The notes: a model not told the origin generated them from the letters alone. A stretch of DNA of 64,000 nucleotides from Arhodomonas sp052060015 (GCF_052060015.1 NZ_JBPODZ010000007.1:62001-126000), one strand, 5' to 3'. Shown: positions 41,727 through 50,105, numbered from the stretch's first letter. Numbers and translations: made by a program.

Positions 41727-41983
41727 TGGAGTGCCGAGTCGGCTGCGGTGCCTGCTGCATCGCGCCTTCCATCTCGTCGCCGCTGCCCGGCCTGCCGGCG
41801 GGCAAGCCCGCGGGGGTGCCCTGCCCCCATCTCACCGTGGACTATCGGTGCGCCTTGTTCGGCCGTCCCGAGCGGCCCGCGGTCTGCCGGGCCTTCTCGG
41901 CCAGCCGGGAGGTATGCGGTGACCGCCGCGAGGAGGCGCTGGAGCGGTTGCGGGCGCTGGAGGCGGCCACCGGTGCCGGATGA
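41726..41983 (+). CDS. YkgJ family cysteine-cluster protein
   Basis: The 85 residues start MECRVGCGACC and contain eight cysteines (3, 7, 10, 11 and the later CPH, RCALFG, VCRAF, VCGD). This is the YkgJ pattern, thought to bind zinc or an iron-sulphur cluster; function is unknown. The family core SSPLPGLPAGKPAGVPC is present. The ATG shares one base with the crotonase stop (TGATG), so it is coupled to it. Confidence 0.9.
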   Translation: MECRVGCGACCIAPSISSPLPGLPAGKPAGVPCPHLTVDYRCALFGRPERPAVCRAFSASREVCGDRREEALERLRALEAATGAG

Positions 41984-41989
41984 GCCCGA

Positions 41990-42478
41990 TTACAGGGGGT
42001 TAAGCACGACAATGCCGGCGTTGAGGTAAGCGGCGAAGCTGATCCACAGCAGATAGGGCAGGAGCAGGGTCGCCGCCGGCACGGAGACGCGCCGGAAGCG
42101 ATGGATACACAGCACGACCAGACCCCACAGGACCAGGAGATCCAGCAGCGCCATCGCCGGGCGTTGCCAGCCGAAGAACAGCACCGACCACAGCCCGTTG
42201 GCCCCGAGCTGGGCGATAAAGGGCAACAGCACCGGAAGGCCGGTCTCCAGGGTCACGCGGCGGCCTACCAGCCAGGCGGCCACCGCCATCATCACGTATA
42301 GCAGCGTCCAGGCGACGGGGAATACCCAGGCCGGTGGGGTCCCCGGCGGCTTGGAGAGCGCGGCATACCACTCCCCGGGCGGTGTCAGTACACCGCTCGC
42401 CGCTGCCGCCGCTGTCAGCGCCAGCCAGCCGAGCAGCTGCAGGACATCACGCCCGGGGGACGTCGCCGTCTCCACCAA
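41990..42478 (-). CDS. tspO: TspO/MBR family tryptophan-rich sensory protein
   Basis: TspO is a five-helix membrane protein that binds porphyrins and influences tetrapyrrole or stress responses; in phototrophs it affects photopigment genes. The 162 residues show the five helices and the family's aromatic-rich motifs: WYAALSKPPGTPPAWVFPVA, WTLLYVMMAVAAW, and ANGLWSVLFFGWQRP. The start is TTG at 42478 or GTG at 42475; neither has a strong ribosome site, and the previous gene ends only 7 bases upstream, so coupling is likely. Confidence 0.9.
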   Translation of the reverse strand: MVETATSPGRDVLQLLGWLALTAAAAASGVLTPPGEWYAALSKPPGTPPAWVFPVAWTLLYVMMAVAAWLVGRRVTLETGLPVLLPFIAQLGANGLWSVLFFGWQRPAMALLDLLVLWGLVVLCIHRFRRVSVPAATLLLPYLLWISFAAYLNAGIVVLNPL

Positions 42479-42485
42479 GGCGGCG

Positions 42486-44162
42486 CTAGCGCTCGCTGCC
42501 AGGGGTGGCCGTCACATCCAGGCGGATGCCGTGCTCGCCGATGTCGAGATCAATGGTCTGGTCCACGTTCACCGCGCGCAGCTGCTCCCGGATCTCCTCG
42601 AGATCTTCGGCATCGGGCATTCCCTCGCCGGCGCCTGCCGCCACCGCCGCCGACTCGTCGGGCAGGCCCTCGCCCAGCTCGGCGAGGTTGTAGCGCAACG
42701 AGAGCACCCCGTTGGGCGAGAGATCGGCGTCGGTCGCCTCGGGCAGGCTCGTGCCCTCGCCGGCCAGAACCGTGAACCGCCCCTCCCGAAGTGCTACCCG
42801 AAGGGCGCCGTCGGGGAGCATGGGGTGGGCCAGGGGGACCGGTCCTCCCCCCATCTCCGGCTGGCTGGTGGCCCCCAGGAAACCCTGGGCGACCTGCCAT
42901 AGCGACTGCGGGCGCCCAGTGGCCACATCCACCACCGCCGGCGGCATGCCCTCGCCCCCCGGTACCTCCAGCAGTGTGGCGTTCATCCCGCGGACGTCCG
43001 CGAGCATGGCGGTGAACATGCCGAGGCCGGCGAGCTGCTGGGGATCCGCCTGCTCCTGGAGCTCCCGGAGCTCCTGGCATTCCCATTCGGCGGCCCGGAA
43101 GCGTTCCACCAAGGCCTGCAGTACCGGAACCAGCTCGGCCATGTCGAGGCCGATACCGAGATGGGCGACACCGCCGTCCACTGCCGCGGGGATGTGGCCG
43201 CGCAGCCGCTGCAGGGTGGTGATCAGGCCGTGATCGGCGATCTCGGTGACCCAGCGGCTATGGGCGCGGCCGGTTTTCGCGTCCAGCTCCACCGCGCCGA
43301 TGACGCTGCGTGGCGCCCCGGCAATGATCGAATCCAGGTCCCGGGCGCAGGCCTCCGAAACCTCCGGAAGCTCCCCCTCATAGATGTCCGCCAGGGCACG
43401 GATGAGGCGCCCGGTGCCGCTGTCACCGTGGCCGGTGACCGCCGCCGCAACGGCGGTGTGATCGATGTAGCCGGTGGCCCAGGAAAGCGTGCCGTGGGTC
43501 TCGGCGAGCCCCGCCAGGCGCTCGGTCTCGGCAAGGCTCGGCTCCGGCGGTTCCTCGCCGAGGGTCTTGGTCAGCGCCTCCTCCATCCCCGGTACCGCCA
43601 GGGTGAGCACGGCGTAGCCGCCATGGATGCCGACCACCAGCGCGGGGGGCGTGGCACCGGCGGGGGCATCGAAGGGGTAGCGCCAGCGATCTTCTTCGGT
43701 ACCGGCGGCCGCCTCGACCCCCGCCTGTCCCTCTGCCTCGGCGACGGCGGCGCGGAAGGCATCCGCATCGTCGAGGCGGTACCGGAGCACTGGCAGCCCT
43801 TCCACCGCGTATACGCCGAAGACCCCACCTTCGTCCAGGCCCATCGCCTGGACGCCGGCGTCGTCGCCGTGGGCCATGGCCTGGCGCAGCAACGCCGCCA
43901 GCATGCCGGCGCCGGGGCCGGCCTCGTCGGTGGCCTCGACGGGGTCCGGGAGCTCGGCGGTGTCCGCGAGGCCCATGCGATTCCGCCAGTGGGCGAAGTA
44001 CGCCGGGGCGTCATAGGGCTCGCTGTAGCCCGCGAAGTACGGGGTGTCGGCGGGCACGTGCTCAAGCAGCGCCGCCGCGTTGTCGCCGGAAAAGGGCCAG
44101 CTCAGGGCGCTGGCGGTGCCGGAGGCAGCCAGCAGTACGAGCGCGGTCAGGGTCTTTTTCAT
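42486..44162 (-). CDS. Large secreted acidic protein of unknown function
   Basis: I do not recognise this 558-residue protein. It has a clear signal peptide (MKKTLTALVLLAASGTASAL, cleavage after about residue 19), so it is periplasmic or surface-exposed. It is rich in Glu, Asp, Ala and Gly with few lysines, which suits a halophile's exported protein. The start EHVPADTPYFAGYSEP recalls large secreted proteins with repeated LLAxLPADT-like openings (DUF3352-type), an uncertain resemblance. No catalytic motif is evident. GGGGAGAAA precedes the ATG; an AT-rich stretch at 44175-44205 may hold the promoter. tspO follows. Confidence 0.75.
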   Translation of the reverse strand: MKKTLTALVLLAASGTASALSWPFSGDNAAALLEHVPADTPYFAGYSEPYDAPAYFAHWRNRMGLADTAELPDPVEATDEAGPGAGMLAALLRQAMAHGDDAGVQAMGLDEGGVFGVYAVEGLPVLRYRLDDADAFRAAVAEAEGQAGVEAAAGTEEDRWRYPFDAPAGATPPALVVGIHGGYAVLTLAVPGMEEALTKTLGEEPPEPSLAETERLAGLAETHGTLSWATGYIDHTAVAAAVTGHGDSGTGRLIRALADIYEGELPEVSEACARDLDSIIAGAPRSVIGAVELDAKTGRAHSRWVTEIADHGLITTLQRLRGHIPAAVDGGVAHLGIGLDMAELVPVLQALVERFRAAEWECQELRELQEQADPQQLAGLGMFTAMLADVRGMNATLLEVPGGEGMPPAVVDVATGRPQSLWQVAQGFLGATSQPEMGGGPVPLAHPMLPDGALRVALREGRFTVLAGEGTSLPEATDADLSPNGVLSLRYNLAELGEGLPDESAAVAAGAGEGMPDAEDLEEIREQLRAVNVDQTIDLDIGEHGIRLDVTATPGSER

Positions 44163-44209
44163 GGTTTCTCCCCACGATTGTTATGCGATTATGGGTATAA
44201 GTTCGGCGA

Positions 44210-45505
44210 TCAGCCGTTGCCGCTGTGCCCGCCCAGGGCCTTCTCCGTGGCCGCCAGCAGGGTGGCGACCGCGATCCCCTCGGCGGCCATCTCCACCTCC
44301 TCCAGGGAGGGGAAGGTAGGCGCGACGCGGACGTTGCGGTCCTCCGGATCCTTGCCGTAGGGGAAGGTGGCCCCGGCGGGGGTCATCACCACCCCCGCCT
44401 CACCGGCGAGCTCCACGGTGCGCCGGGCGCAGCCGGGCGGTGTGTCCAGGCTGATGAAATAGCCGCCCTTCGGGCGGGTCCAGGACGCCACCGGGTGGTC
44501 CCCGAGCACCCGGTGGAAGGCCTCGTCGACCGCCTCGAACTTCGGCGCGATCAACCGTCGATGGCCGTCCATGAGGCGCTCGACGGCGGCCATATCCGGG
44601 AGCATCGCGAGGTGGCGGAGCTGGTTGATCTTGTCCGGCCCGATGGCCCGCTTGCCGGCGCGGCCCAGGTACCATTTCACGTTGGCCGCGGAGCTGCCGA
44701 ACACGCCCAGACCGGCACCGGCGAAGGTGACTTTGGAGGTGGAGGCGAACGCCAGGGGGCGGTTGCCGTTGCCGGCGCGCTCACAGGTCGTGATCAGGTC
44801 GGCGAGCTCGGGAGGGTCGTCGGTGAGGTGGTGTACGCCATAGGCGTTGTCCCAGAAGATACGAAAGTCGGGGGCCGCCGTCTCCATGCGCGCGAGCCGT
44901 TCCACCACCTCATCGGAGTACACCTCACCGGTGGGGTTGGAGTACTTGGGCACGCACCAGATGCCCTTGATGGTGGGATCCTCGGCCACCAGGGACTCGA
45001 CCCGGTCCATGTCCGGACCCTCGCCGGTCATCGGGATGTTGATCATCTCGATGCCGTATTCCTCGCAGATGGCGAAGTGCCGGTCGTAGCCGGGGACGGG
45101 GCAGAGGAAGCGCACCCGCTCCTCGCGGGCCCACGGCCGGGGGCTGTCGGGGTTGCCCAGCAGCAGGCTGTAGACGATGTTGTCATGCATCATCGCCAGG
45201 CTGGCATTCTCCGCCACGACGGTCTGCTCCGCCGGGGCCCCCACCAGTGCCGAGAACAGCCGCCGTGCCTCGGCAAGGCCCTGTCCACCGCCGTAGTTGC
45301 GGCAGTCAGTGCCATCCTCGGCGGTGTGCTGCCCCTCCCCGGGAAGTGCCAGCAGGGCGTTGCTTTGGGCCAGCTGCTCCGGGGCGGGCTTGCCGCGGGC
45401 CATGTTGAGCGTCAGGCCGCGGTCGCGGAACGCGCGGTAGCGCGCAAGCGTCTGCTCGTGCAGGGCACGGAGCTCGTCTTCGGGGAGGCGGCTGAGTTCG
45501 GTCAT
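44210..45505 (-). CDS. Aspartate aminotransferase, type Ic (PLP-dependent)
   Basis: The 431-residue protein matches the long, divergent class-I aminotransferases exemplified by corynebacterial AspT, which interconvert aspartate and 2-oxoglutarate with oxaloacetate and glutamate. The N-terminal TLNMARGKPAPEQLAQS motif and RNYGGGQGLAEARRLFS are diagnostic. The PLP lysine lies in FASTSKVTFAGAGLG, and KYSNPTGEVYSDE and FWDNAYGVHHL hold the Asn and Asp/Tyr that contact PLP. The ATG at 45505 was chosen because upstream in-frame sequence is not conserved-looking and GAGAGA lies before it. Confidence 0.9.
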   Translation of the reverse strand: MTELSRLPEDELRALHEQTLARYRAFRDRGLTLNMARGKPAPEQLAQSNALLALPGEGQHTAEDGTDCRNYGGGQGLAEARRLFSALVGAPAEQTVVAENASLAMMHDNIVYSLLLGNPDSPRPWAREERVRFLCPVPGYDRHFAICEEYGIEMINIPMTGEGPDMDRVESLVAEDPTIKGIWCVPKYSNPTGEVYSDEVVERLARMETAAPDFRIFWDNAYGVHHLTDDPPELADLITTCERAGNGNRPLAFASTSKVTFAGAGLGVFGSSAANVKWYLGRAGKRAIGPDKINQLRHLAMLPDMAAVERLMDGHRRLIAPKFEAVDEAFHRVLGDHPVASWTRPKGGYFISLDTPPGCARRTVELAGEAGVVMTPAGATFPYGKDPEDRNVRVAPTFPSLEEVEMAAEGIAVATLLAATEKALGGHSGNG

Positions 45506-45548
45506 GGGGTCTCTCGCGTCGTCCGTGCGTCGGGGGATTGGTGATCCC

Positions 45549-46226
45549 TCAATATAACAGCTCCAACTGCTGCAGGCGCGCCTGCAGCAGGCCCGGGAAA
45601 CGCCGGTACCAGGTGGCATTCAGCGGTGACGGGTGGGGCAGCGGGCACAGCCGGAACCGCGCGCTGCCGCCATCGGGTGTGGCAAGCGTCGCCTCGCAGC
45701 AGGCGCTGAACCGGTCGTCGCGTTGCCAGAACCCCTCCAGCTCGCGGCGCTCCTCGCGGCTGCGGCCGATGCCGAACCAAAGGAAGGCCTCCCGACCGAG
45801 GGTGATGAGGGTGCGACCACGCCAGTGGTGGACCAGCAGGTCCGCCATTAGGGGATGGAAGCGCCGCTTCACCGCCATGGACCAGGCCCGGTTGCCGGCG
45901 GGCTTGTAGGGTACGGTGTTGGCCCAGAAGTAGTGCCGCCCCACTGCCACCGAGGCATCGAAGCCCGGTAGCTCGCTGCCACGATGATGGCGGTGCAGGA
46001 CCTCGCGGACCTTCTGGCCGCCGCTGCCGATGAAGGGGATGCCGTGGCGCACCTCCTCGCGGCCCGGGTCACGGCCGAACAGGCCCACCGGGGCGTCGGC
46101 GGGGCCGAGGCCGATGATGGGCTCCAGGGGGTCTCGGCCCACCGCCTCATAGGCGGCGTGGTCGATCCCCTCGAGGCTGGCCGCGGCCTCACGGAAGCGC
46201 GCGCGTGTGGGCTCGTCCAGGGTCAC
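45549..46226 (-). CDS. Uracil-DNA glycosylase superfamily protein
   Basis: The 225 residues have the two loop motifs of the UDG superfamily: GRDPGREEVRHGIPFIG (51-67), a variant of the GxDPG water-activating loop, and HPSP (198-201) in the DNA-clamping loop. An aromatic-rich middle segment (HYFWANTVPYKPAGNRAW) lies between. The family is unlike Ung; it resembles the poorly studied bacterial branch where GRDPG replaces GQDPY or GEAPG. Removal of uracil or another damaged base is inferred. It starts with GTG at 46226. A 24-bp perfect palindrome lies in its 3' end. Confidence 0.8.
   Translation of the reverse strand: MTLDEPTRARFREAAASLEGIDHAAYEAVGRDPLEPIIGLGPADAPVGLFGRDPGREEVRHGIPFIGSGGQKVREVLHRHHRGSELPGFDASVAVGRHYFWANTVPYKPAGNRAWSMAVKRRFHPLMADLLVHHWRGRTLITLGREAFLWFGIGRSREERRELEGFWQRDDRFSACCEATLATPDGGSARFRLCPLPHPSPLNATWYRRFPGLLQARLQQLELLY
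45567..45590. repeat. 24-bp perfect palindrome in the UDG-like gene
   Basis: Each half reads CTGCTGCAGGCG from the outside in, with no central spacer. It codes for the near-terminal LLQARLQQ residues. Being inside codons it may be coincidence, but a 12-bp cruciform or hairpin 18 bases before the stop could affect mRNA 3' decay. Confidence 0.5.
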
Positions 46227-46278
46227 TGGGATGGCTCCATGGGTTGGTTGTGTTCGATCCCCGGCACCAGCCGCGGCC

Positions 46279-47058
46279 CTAGTCGTCGGTCAGTGTGAAG
46301 GCATCGGCGTCCAGGTGGGCCGGGAAGCGCTCCCGGAAGCGCTGCAGGCGCGCCGGATCCAGGGTGACGGTGCGTACCGCCTCGGCGCTCCCGCATTCCG
46401 CGAGGGGATCGCCGAGCCAGTCCAGGGCCACGCTGTCGCCGGCGTAGTCCCGGTCGTTGCCGTCGGTGCCGACCCGATTGACCCCTGCCACCACCGCAAG
46501 GTTCTCGATGGCCCGGGCGGGCAGAAGCCGCTGCCACCCGGTGCGCCGCACCGCCGGCCAGTTCGCCACGTAGAGCAGCAGATCGTAGTCGTCATGGTTG
46601 CGGCTCCATACCGGGAAGCGCAGGTCGTAGCAGATCAGCGGGCAGATCCGCCAGCCCAGGAGTTCCACGATCAGGCGGCGCTGGCCCGGGGCGTAGTGCT
46701 CGTGCTCACCGGCCATGCGGAAGCAGTGGCGCTTGTCGTAGTGCTCGCTGCTGCCGTCCGGGCGGACCCAGTAGAGGCGGTTGCGGTGCCGCCCCTGCTC
46801 GCTGACGGCGAGGCTGCCGGTGATGACGGCGCCGAGACGGGCCGCCTGGCGACGCATCCAGGCCAGGGACGGGCCGTCGACGGGCTCGGCGTGGTGCTCC
46901 GGTTCCATGGTGAAGCCCGTGGCGAACATCTCCGGCAGGATCACGAGGTCCGTGCACCCCGCCAGGGGGGCGAGCAGCTCCTCGAGGTGGTGGTGGTTGG
47001 CGGTGGGGTCCGCCCAGGCCAGATCGGCCTGGACCAGCGACATCCTCAGAGCCTGCAT
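46279..47058 (-). CDS. Nitrilase-superfamily amidohydrolase, omega-amidase (YafV) type
   Basis: The catalytic triad is visible as Glu43 in LPEMFATGF, Lys109 in YDKRHCF and Cys143 in ICYDLRFP, giving a 259-residue protein. The sequence fits the YafV/Nit2 group, which hydrolyses 2-oxoglutaramate or 2-oxosuccinamate. The neighbour upstream is a methionine/glutamine transaminase homologue (YbdL), which yields such omega-amides; the pair is a known glutamine-transaminase/omega-amidase arrangement in methionine salvage. The ATG at 47058 overlaps the transaminase's 3' end by 13 bases; a second ATG at 47043 is possible. Confidence 0.88.
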   Translation of the reverse strand: MQALRMSLVQADLAWADPTANHHHLEELLAPLAGCTDLVILPEMFATGFTMEPEHHAEPVDGPSLAWMRRQAARLGAVITGSLAVSEQGRHRNRLYWVRPDGSSEHYDKRHCFRMAGEHEHYAPGQRRLIVELLGWRICPLICYDLRFPVWSRNHDDYDLLLYVANWPAVRRTGWQRLLPARAIENLAVVAGVNRVGTDGNDRDYAGDSVALDWLGDPLAECGSAEAVRTVTLDPARLQRFRERFPAHLDADAFTLTDD

Positions 47059-48266
47059 AACCGTTCCCCCGCCGCATCCAGGGTGGCATCCTGCTTGGCG
47101 AAGCACAGGCGCACCTGGCGCAGGTCCCCCGGTGCTTGGTGATAGAACGGCGACAGCGGGATGGCCGCCACCCCCGCCTCGTGGATCAGTCGCTCGCAGA
47201 ACTCCACGTCCGGTTGATCGCTGATGGCGCTGTAGTCCACCAGCTGGAAATAGGTGCCTGCGCTCTCCGGGCAGGCCAGCCGCGAGTCCGCCAGCCAGGC
47301 GAGCAGCCGGTCGCGCTTGGCGGCGTAGAACGACGCCAGCGCGGCGGGATGACCGGGGTCCGCCTCCATGTACTCCGCGAAGGCCGCCTGCAGTGGGGTG
47401 GGCGTGGCGAAGGTCACGAACTGATGGACCGTGCGGAGCTCCGCGCTCAGCTCCGGCGGGGCGATGCAGTAGCCGACCTTCCAGCCGGTGCAGTGGTAGG
47501 TCTTGCCGAAGGAGCCCACCACGAAGGCGCGTTCGGCGAGCCCGGGCACCGCTCGGGCGCTGACGTGGCCGTTGGCGGTGAACGTAATGTGCTCATAGAC
47601 CTCGTCACTGAGCACCAGCGCGTTGCTGCCGGAGAGGGCGTCGGCCACCGCCTCCAGGTCCTCGCGGGGCCAGACCGCGCCGGTGGGGTTATGGGGGGTG
47701 TTAAGGATCAGCAAACGGGTGCGCGGCCCGATGGCGGCGCGCAGCGCGGCGATATCCGGGCGGAAATCCGGGCGTGACAGGGCCACCGGCACCACCCGCC
47801 CGCCGGCCAGGGTCACCGCCGGGGCGTAGGCGTCATAGGCGGGCTCGAGGATGATGACCTCGTCACCCGGGTGGACCACCGCCTGTACCGCATCGAACAG
47901 GGCCTCCGTGGCCCCGGAGGTCACCGTGATCTCGCGCTCCGGATCCGGCGCCTGGCCGTCCCTGCGCGCGCACTGCGCCGCGATGGCGGCCCGTAGCTCG
48001 GCGAGCCCGTGCAGCGGGGCGTACTGATTGCGGCCGCCGCGCACCGCCTCGTCCAGCGCTCGGGCGAGGCCGTCCGGGGGCGGGAAGTCCGGGAAACCCT
48101 GGGCGAGATTGAGGGCACCGTGCTCAGCGGCCCGTGCCGACATCACGGCGAATATGGTGGTCCCGACGCCCGGGAGCTTGGTCTGCGGCCTGCTCGACAC
48201 GGCGGATACCCCGATTGCTGCTGGAGAAGTAACGGACATGCTAATCAACGCCGGCGGGGAAGTCAC
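47046..48266 (-). CDS. Methionine (glutamine) aminotransferase, YbdL-like
   Basis: This class-I PLP enzyme transaminates 4-methylthio-2-oxobutyrate to methionine. The core runs from KLPGVGTTIFAVMSARAAEH with LNLAQGFPDFPPP; the PLP lysine is in VGSFGKTYHCTGWKVG, and LNTPHNPTGAVW and LSDEVYEH carry other PLP contacts. GTG at 48266 is chosen because it forms a GTGA overlap with mtgA and has GGAGG 7 bases upstream, giving 406 residues; ATG at 48239 (397 residues) has no ribosome site. Its 3' end overlaps the omega-amidase gene, supporting joint action. Confidence 0.9.
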   Translation of the reverse strand: MTSPPALISMSVTSPAAIGVSAVSSRPQTKLPGVGTTIFAVMSARAAEHGALNLAQGFPDFPPPDGLARALDEAVRGGRNQYAPLHGLAELRAAIAAQCARRDGQAPDPEREITVTSGATEALFDAVQAVVHPGDEVIILEPAYDAYAPAVTLAGGRVVPVALSRPDFRPDIAALRAAIGPRTRLLILNTPHNPTGAVWPREDLEAVADALSGSNALVLSDEVYEHITFTANGHVSARAVPGLAERAFVVGSFGKTYHCTGWKVGYCIAPPELSAELRTVHQFVTFATPTPLQAAFAEYMEADPGHPAALASFYAAKRDRLLAWLADSRLACPESAGTYFQLVDYSAISDQPDVEFCERLIHEAGVAAIPLSPFYHQAPGDLRQVRLCFAKQDATLDAAGERLCRL

Positions 48267-48982
48267 AGGGCACCCTCCAGCCAGGGGCTGCCGCCGAGGG
48301 CACGCATCTGGGTGAGGATCCAGCGCTGGCGCTCGCGCATGCGTGGCGAGGGGGCGTTGACCCGGTAGACCTCCGGATTGGGCAGGGCGGCGGCGAGCAA
48401 CGCCGCCTGCTCGGAGGAGAGTCGCGCCGGGGGAATCCCGAGCAGCGCGGGGGCGGCGGTTCCGGCGCCATAGACGTCCGGCCCGAAGCGCGCGATGTTG
48501 AGATAGACCTCGAGGATGCGCCGCTTCGGCCAGGTGAGCTCGATGAGCAGCGTCAACCATGCCTCCAGTGACTTGCGCACCAGGCTGCGGGCGGGCCACA
48601 GGTACAGGTTCTTGGCCACCTGCTGGGTGAGGGTGCTCGCGCCGCGCAGGCGTTGGCCCCCGCGGCGGTATTGCTCGAAGGCGCGGCGGATCTCGCGCAG
48701 GTCAAAGCCCGGGTGGTCGGGAAAGCGCTGGTCCTCGGCCGCCACCACCGCCAGCGCCAGGGCGGGGCTGATGTCGGCGTAGTCCACCCACTGGTGGCGT
48801 GGTGGCGCGAGATCGGGGTCCGAGCCCGCGAGGTAGTGGTGGCGCAGCATGAAGGCACTGGTCGGCGGGTCGAGCCAGCGCAGTGGTACCACTAGGAGGA
48901 GGCTGACCGCCACGAAGGTCACGGCGAGCCGGATCGCCCAGCGGCCGAGCCACCGGGCGATCCCGCTATTCCCCCGGCCCAT
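48263..48982 (-). CDS. mtgA: Monofunctional peptidoglycan glycosyltransferase
   Basis: MtgA polymerises lipid II into glycan strands in the periplasm. The 239 residues (E. coli 242) have a short cytoplasmic start, one membrane anchor (residues 12-35) and the GT51 domain: VVAAEDQRFPDHPGFD with catalytic Glu83, RGASTLTQQVAKNLYL (113-128), and KRRILEVYLNIARFG (154-167). The ATG at 48982 falls within the end of the upstream lipoprotein gene (17-base overlap). Confidence 0.93.
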   Translation of the reverse strand: MGRGNSGIARWLGRWAIRLAVTFVAVSLLLVVPLRWLDPPTSAFMLRHHYLAGSDPDLAPPRHQWVDYADISPALALAVVAAEDQRFPDHPGFDLREIRRAFEQYRRGGQRLRGASTLTQQVAKNLYLWPARSLVRKSLEAWLTLLIELTWPKRRILEVYLNIARFGPDVYGAGTAAPALLGIPPARLSSEQAALLAAALPNPEVYRVNAPSPRMRERQRWILTQMRALGGSPWLEGAL

Positions 48983-49646
48983 CAGGCGGCGGGAGCACGC
49001 CGTGGACGAACCGGACGAGCTCGGTGAGCAGCCGCTCGCTGGCGGCGCCAGCGGCGAGGGCGGCCGCCTCGGGGCCGGCCCTCGAGGCCGGGCGGCTGGC
49101 GGACAGCAGCCGGCTCCCGAGCACTTGGCCCCGGGCATCGGTGAGGCGGGCCCGGAGCGCCACGCGGGCGTGTCCGGGCTCGCCATCGCGATAGTCCTGC
49201 TCGAGGTGGAGCAGCTCCATCTCCAGGCGGTAGTCCGACGCCACCGCGGCGGGGCTGCGCGCGACACTGCGGAATAATCCCGCGCTGGCCAGCGCGTCCT
49301 CCGCGGCGGCGGCGAGCAACTCCGCCGGAGGGGCCGCCCAACGGGCGGTGGCGAAGTAATCGATGACCGGCGATTCCCGGCGGTAGGCGATGGCCTCGCC
49401 GCGGTAGCCCGCCCGGGCCTCGGGCGTCTCGATCAGCAGGGTGCCGTGGGGACCTGCCTCTGCCGGGGTGATGCCCCCGCTGGCCAGCAGTTCCAGCGTA
49501 CGCGGGGGTGGCGCCGAGGCCCGCTCGATCACACCGCAGGCGCTGAGCAGGACAGCGATGACCAGTACCGCAACGCCCGCGAGCGGGACGCCTGGCCCGC
49601 GGCGGTGCCGGTTAGCGGCCGTGTGCTGGCTTTGATGGAGGTCCAT
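48966..49646 (-). CDS. ABC-transport auxiliary lipoprotein, PqiC/DUF330-like
   Basis: The 226-residue protein has a lipoprotein signal with lipobox LLSAC (Cys37). The mature part has the family pattern: RTLELLASGG, then LIETPEARAGYRGEAIAYR and a C-terminal helical half. Such lipoproteins work with MCE proteins to link the inner-membrane Mla-like transporter to the outer membrane. The Mla permease, ATPase and MCE genes lie about 0.5 kb upstream on the same strand, separated by one small gene, so this is likely their fourth component. Confidence 0.8.
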   Translation of the reverse strand: MDLHQSQHTAANRHRRGPGVPLAGVAVLVIAVLLSACGVIERASAPPPRTLELLASGGITPAEAGPHGTLLIETPEARAGYRGEAIAYRRESPVIDYFATARWAAPPAELLAAAAEDALASAGLFRSVARSPAAVASDYRLEMELLHLEQDYRDGEPGHARVALRARLTDARGQVLGSRLLSASRPASRAGPEAAALAAGAASERLLTELVRFVHGVLPPPDGPGE

Positions 49647-49757
49647 CTTCCTGCGAGGTCCTCAGTGCTGATGACTCGTAGGGCGTTGCCCGATTGTACT
49701 ACGGCGCTCACGAGGCCGTAGGGATGCGAGCCGGAGCCAACGGCATCGGGTACTGCC

Positions 49758-49778
49758 GGGGGCGGCCGGGGCCGCCCC
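49758..49778. other. GC-rich hairpin after the 65-residue gene
   Basis: GGGGCGGC (49759-49766) pairs with GCCGCCCC (49771-49778) around CGGG, directly after the stop at 49784 on -. No T-run follows on -, so it could pause transcription or protect the mRNA end. The 49647-49757 stretch has one more 7-bp inverted repeat (49699-49705/49715-49721) and no gene. Confidence 0.35.
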
Positions 49779-49783
49779 TGTGG

Positions 49784-49981
49784 TCAATGCAGCTTCAACG
49801 GATCGTGGCGCTGAAGTATCTCGTTGATCTCGCGCTCGATATCGGCGGGGATGACGACCTTGAGCTGCATATGCTCCCGGTCGACGGTGACCTTCTCGGC
49901 GTCGATGCCCGTGGAGATCAGATCATCACGGGCGTTCGTCATCTGTTCCTCGGTTTCGAAATCGCCGGTTATTACTTTCAT
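49784..49981 (-). CDS. 65-residue protein of unknown function in the Mla region
   Basis: I do not recognise this protein. It begins MKVITGDFETEEQMTNARDD and its pattern of short strands and helices (beta-alpha-beta-beta-alpha) suggests a small ferredoxin-like domain. It is acidic (many Asp/Glu) with no signal or membrane segment. GAGGAGG 8 bases before the ATG strongly supports a real start. It lies between the MCE gene and its lipoprotein partner, with structured spacers on both sides, so it may be expressed as a separate message and need not belong to the transporter. Confidence 0.65.
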   Translation of the reverse strand: MKVITGDFETEEQMTNARDDLISTGIDAEKVTVDREHMQLKVVIPADIEREINEILQRHDPLKLH

Positions 49982-50025
49982 GGTGCGCACCTCCTCAATG
50001 ATTGCCGCACGGGGTCGAGCGGGTA

Positions 50026-50079
50026 ACGCCTCCGCCCTTCCAGGCGTCATGGGGTGTTGCCGGCTTGAAGGCAACCCCC
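50026..50079. other. Two hairpins between the MCE gene and the 65-residue gene
   Basis: In the 124-base spacer, ACGCCT/AGGCGT (50026-50031/50042-50047) and a 10-bp stem with one bulge (50051-50061/50070-50079) are visible. Neither has a T-run on -. They separate the Mla operon from the next genes. Confidence 0.35.
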
Positions 50080-50105
50080 GGCCGATGCCGTTGATTGCCG
50101 CGGGC

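Noticed and set aside
43161..44360. Open frame of 399 codons on + opposite the secreted protein
   Set aside because: The - strand frame has a signal peptide and ribosome site; the + frame has neither.
44225..45544. Open frame of 439 codons on + opposite the aspartate aminotransferase
   Set aside because: The - strand has diagnostic PLP-enzyme motifs.
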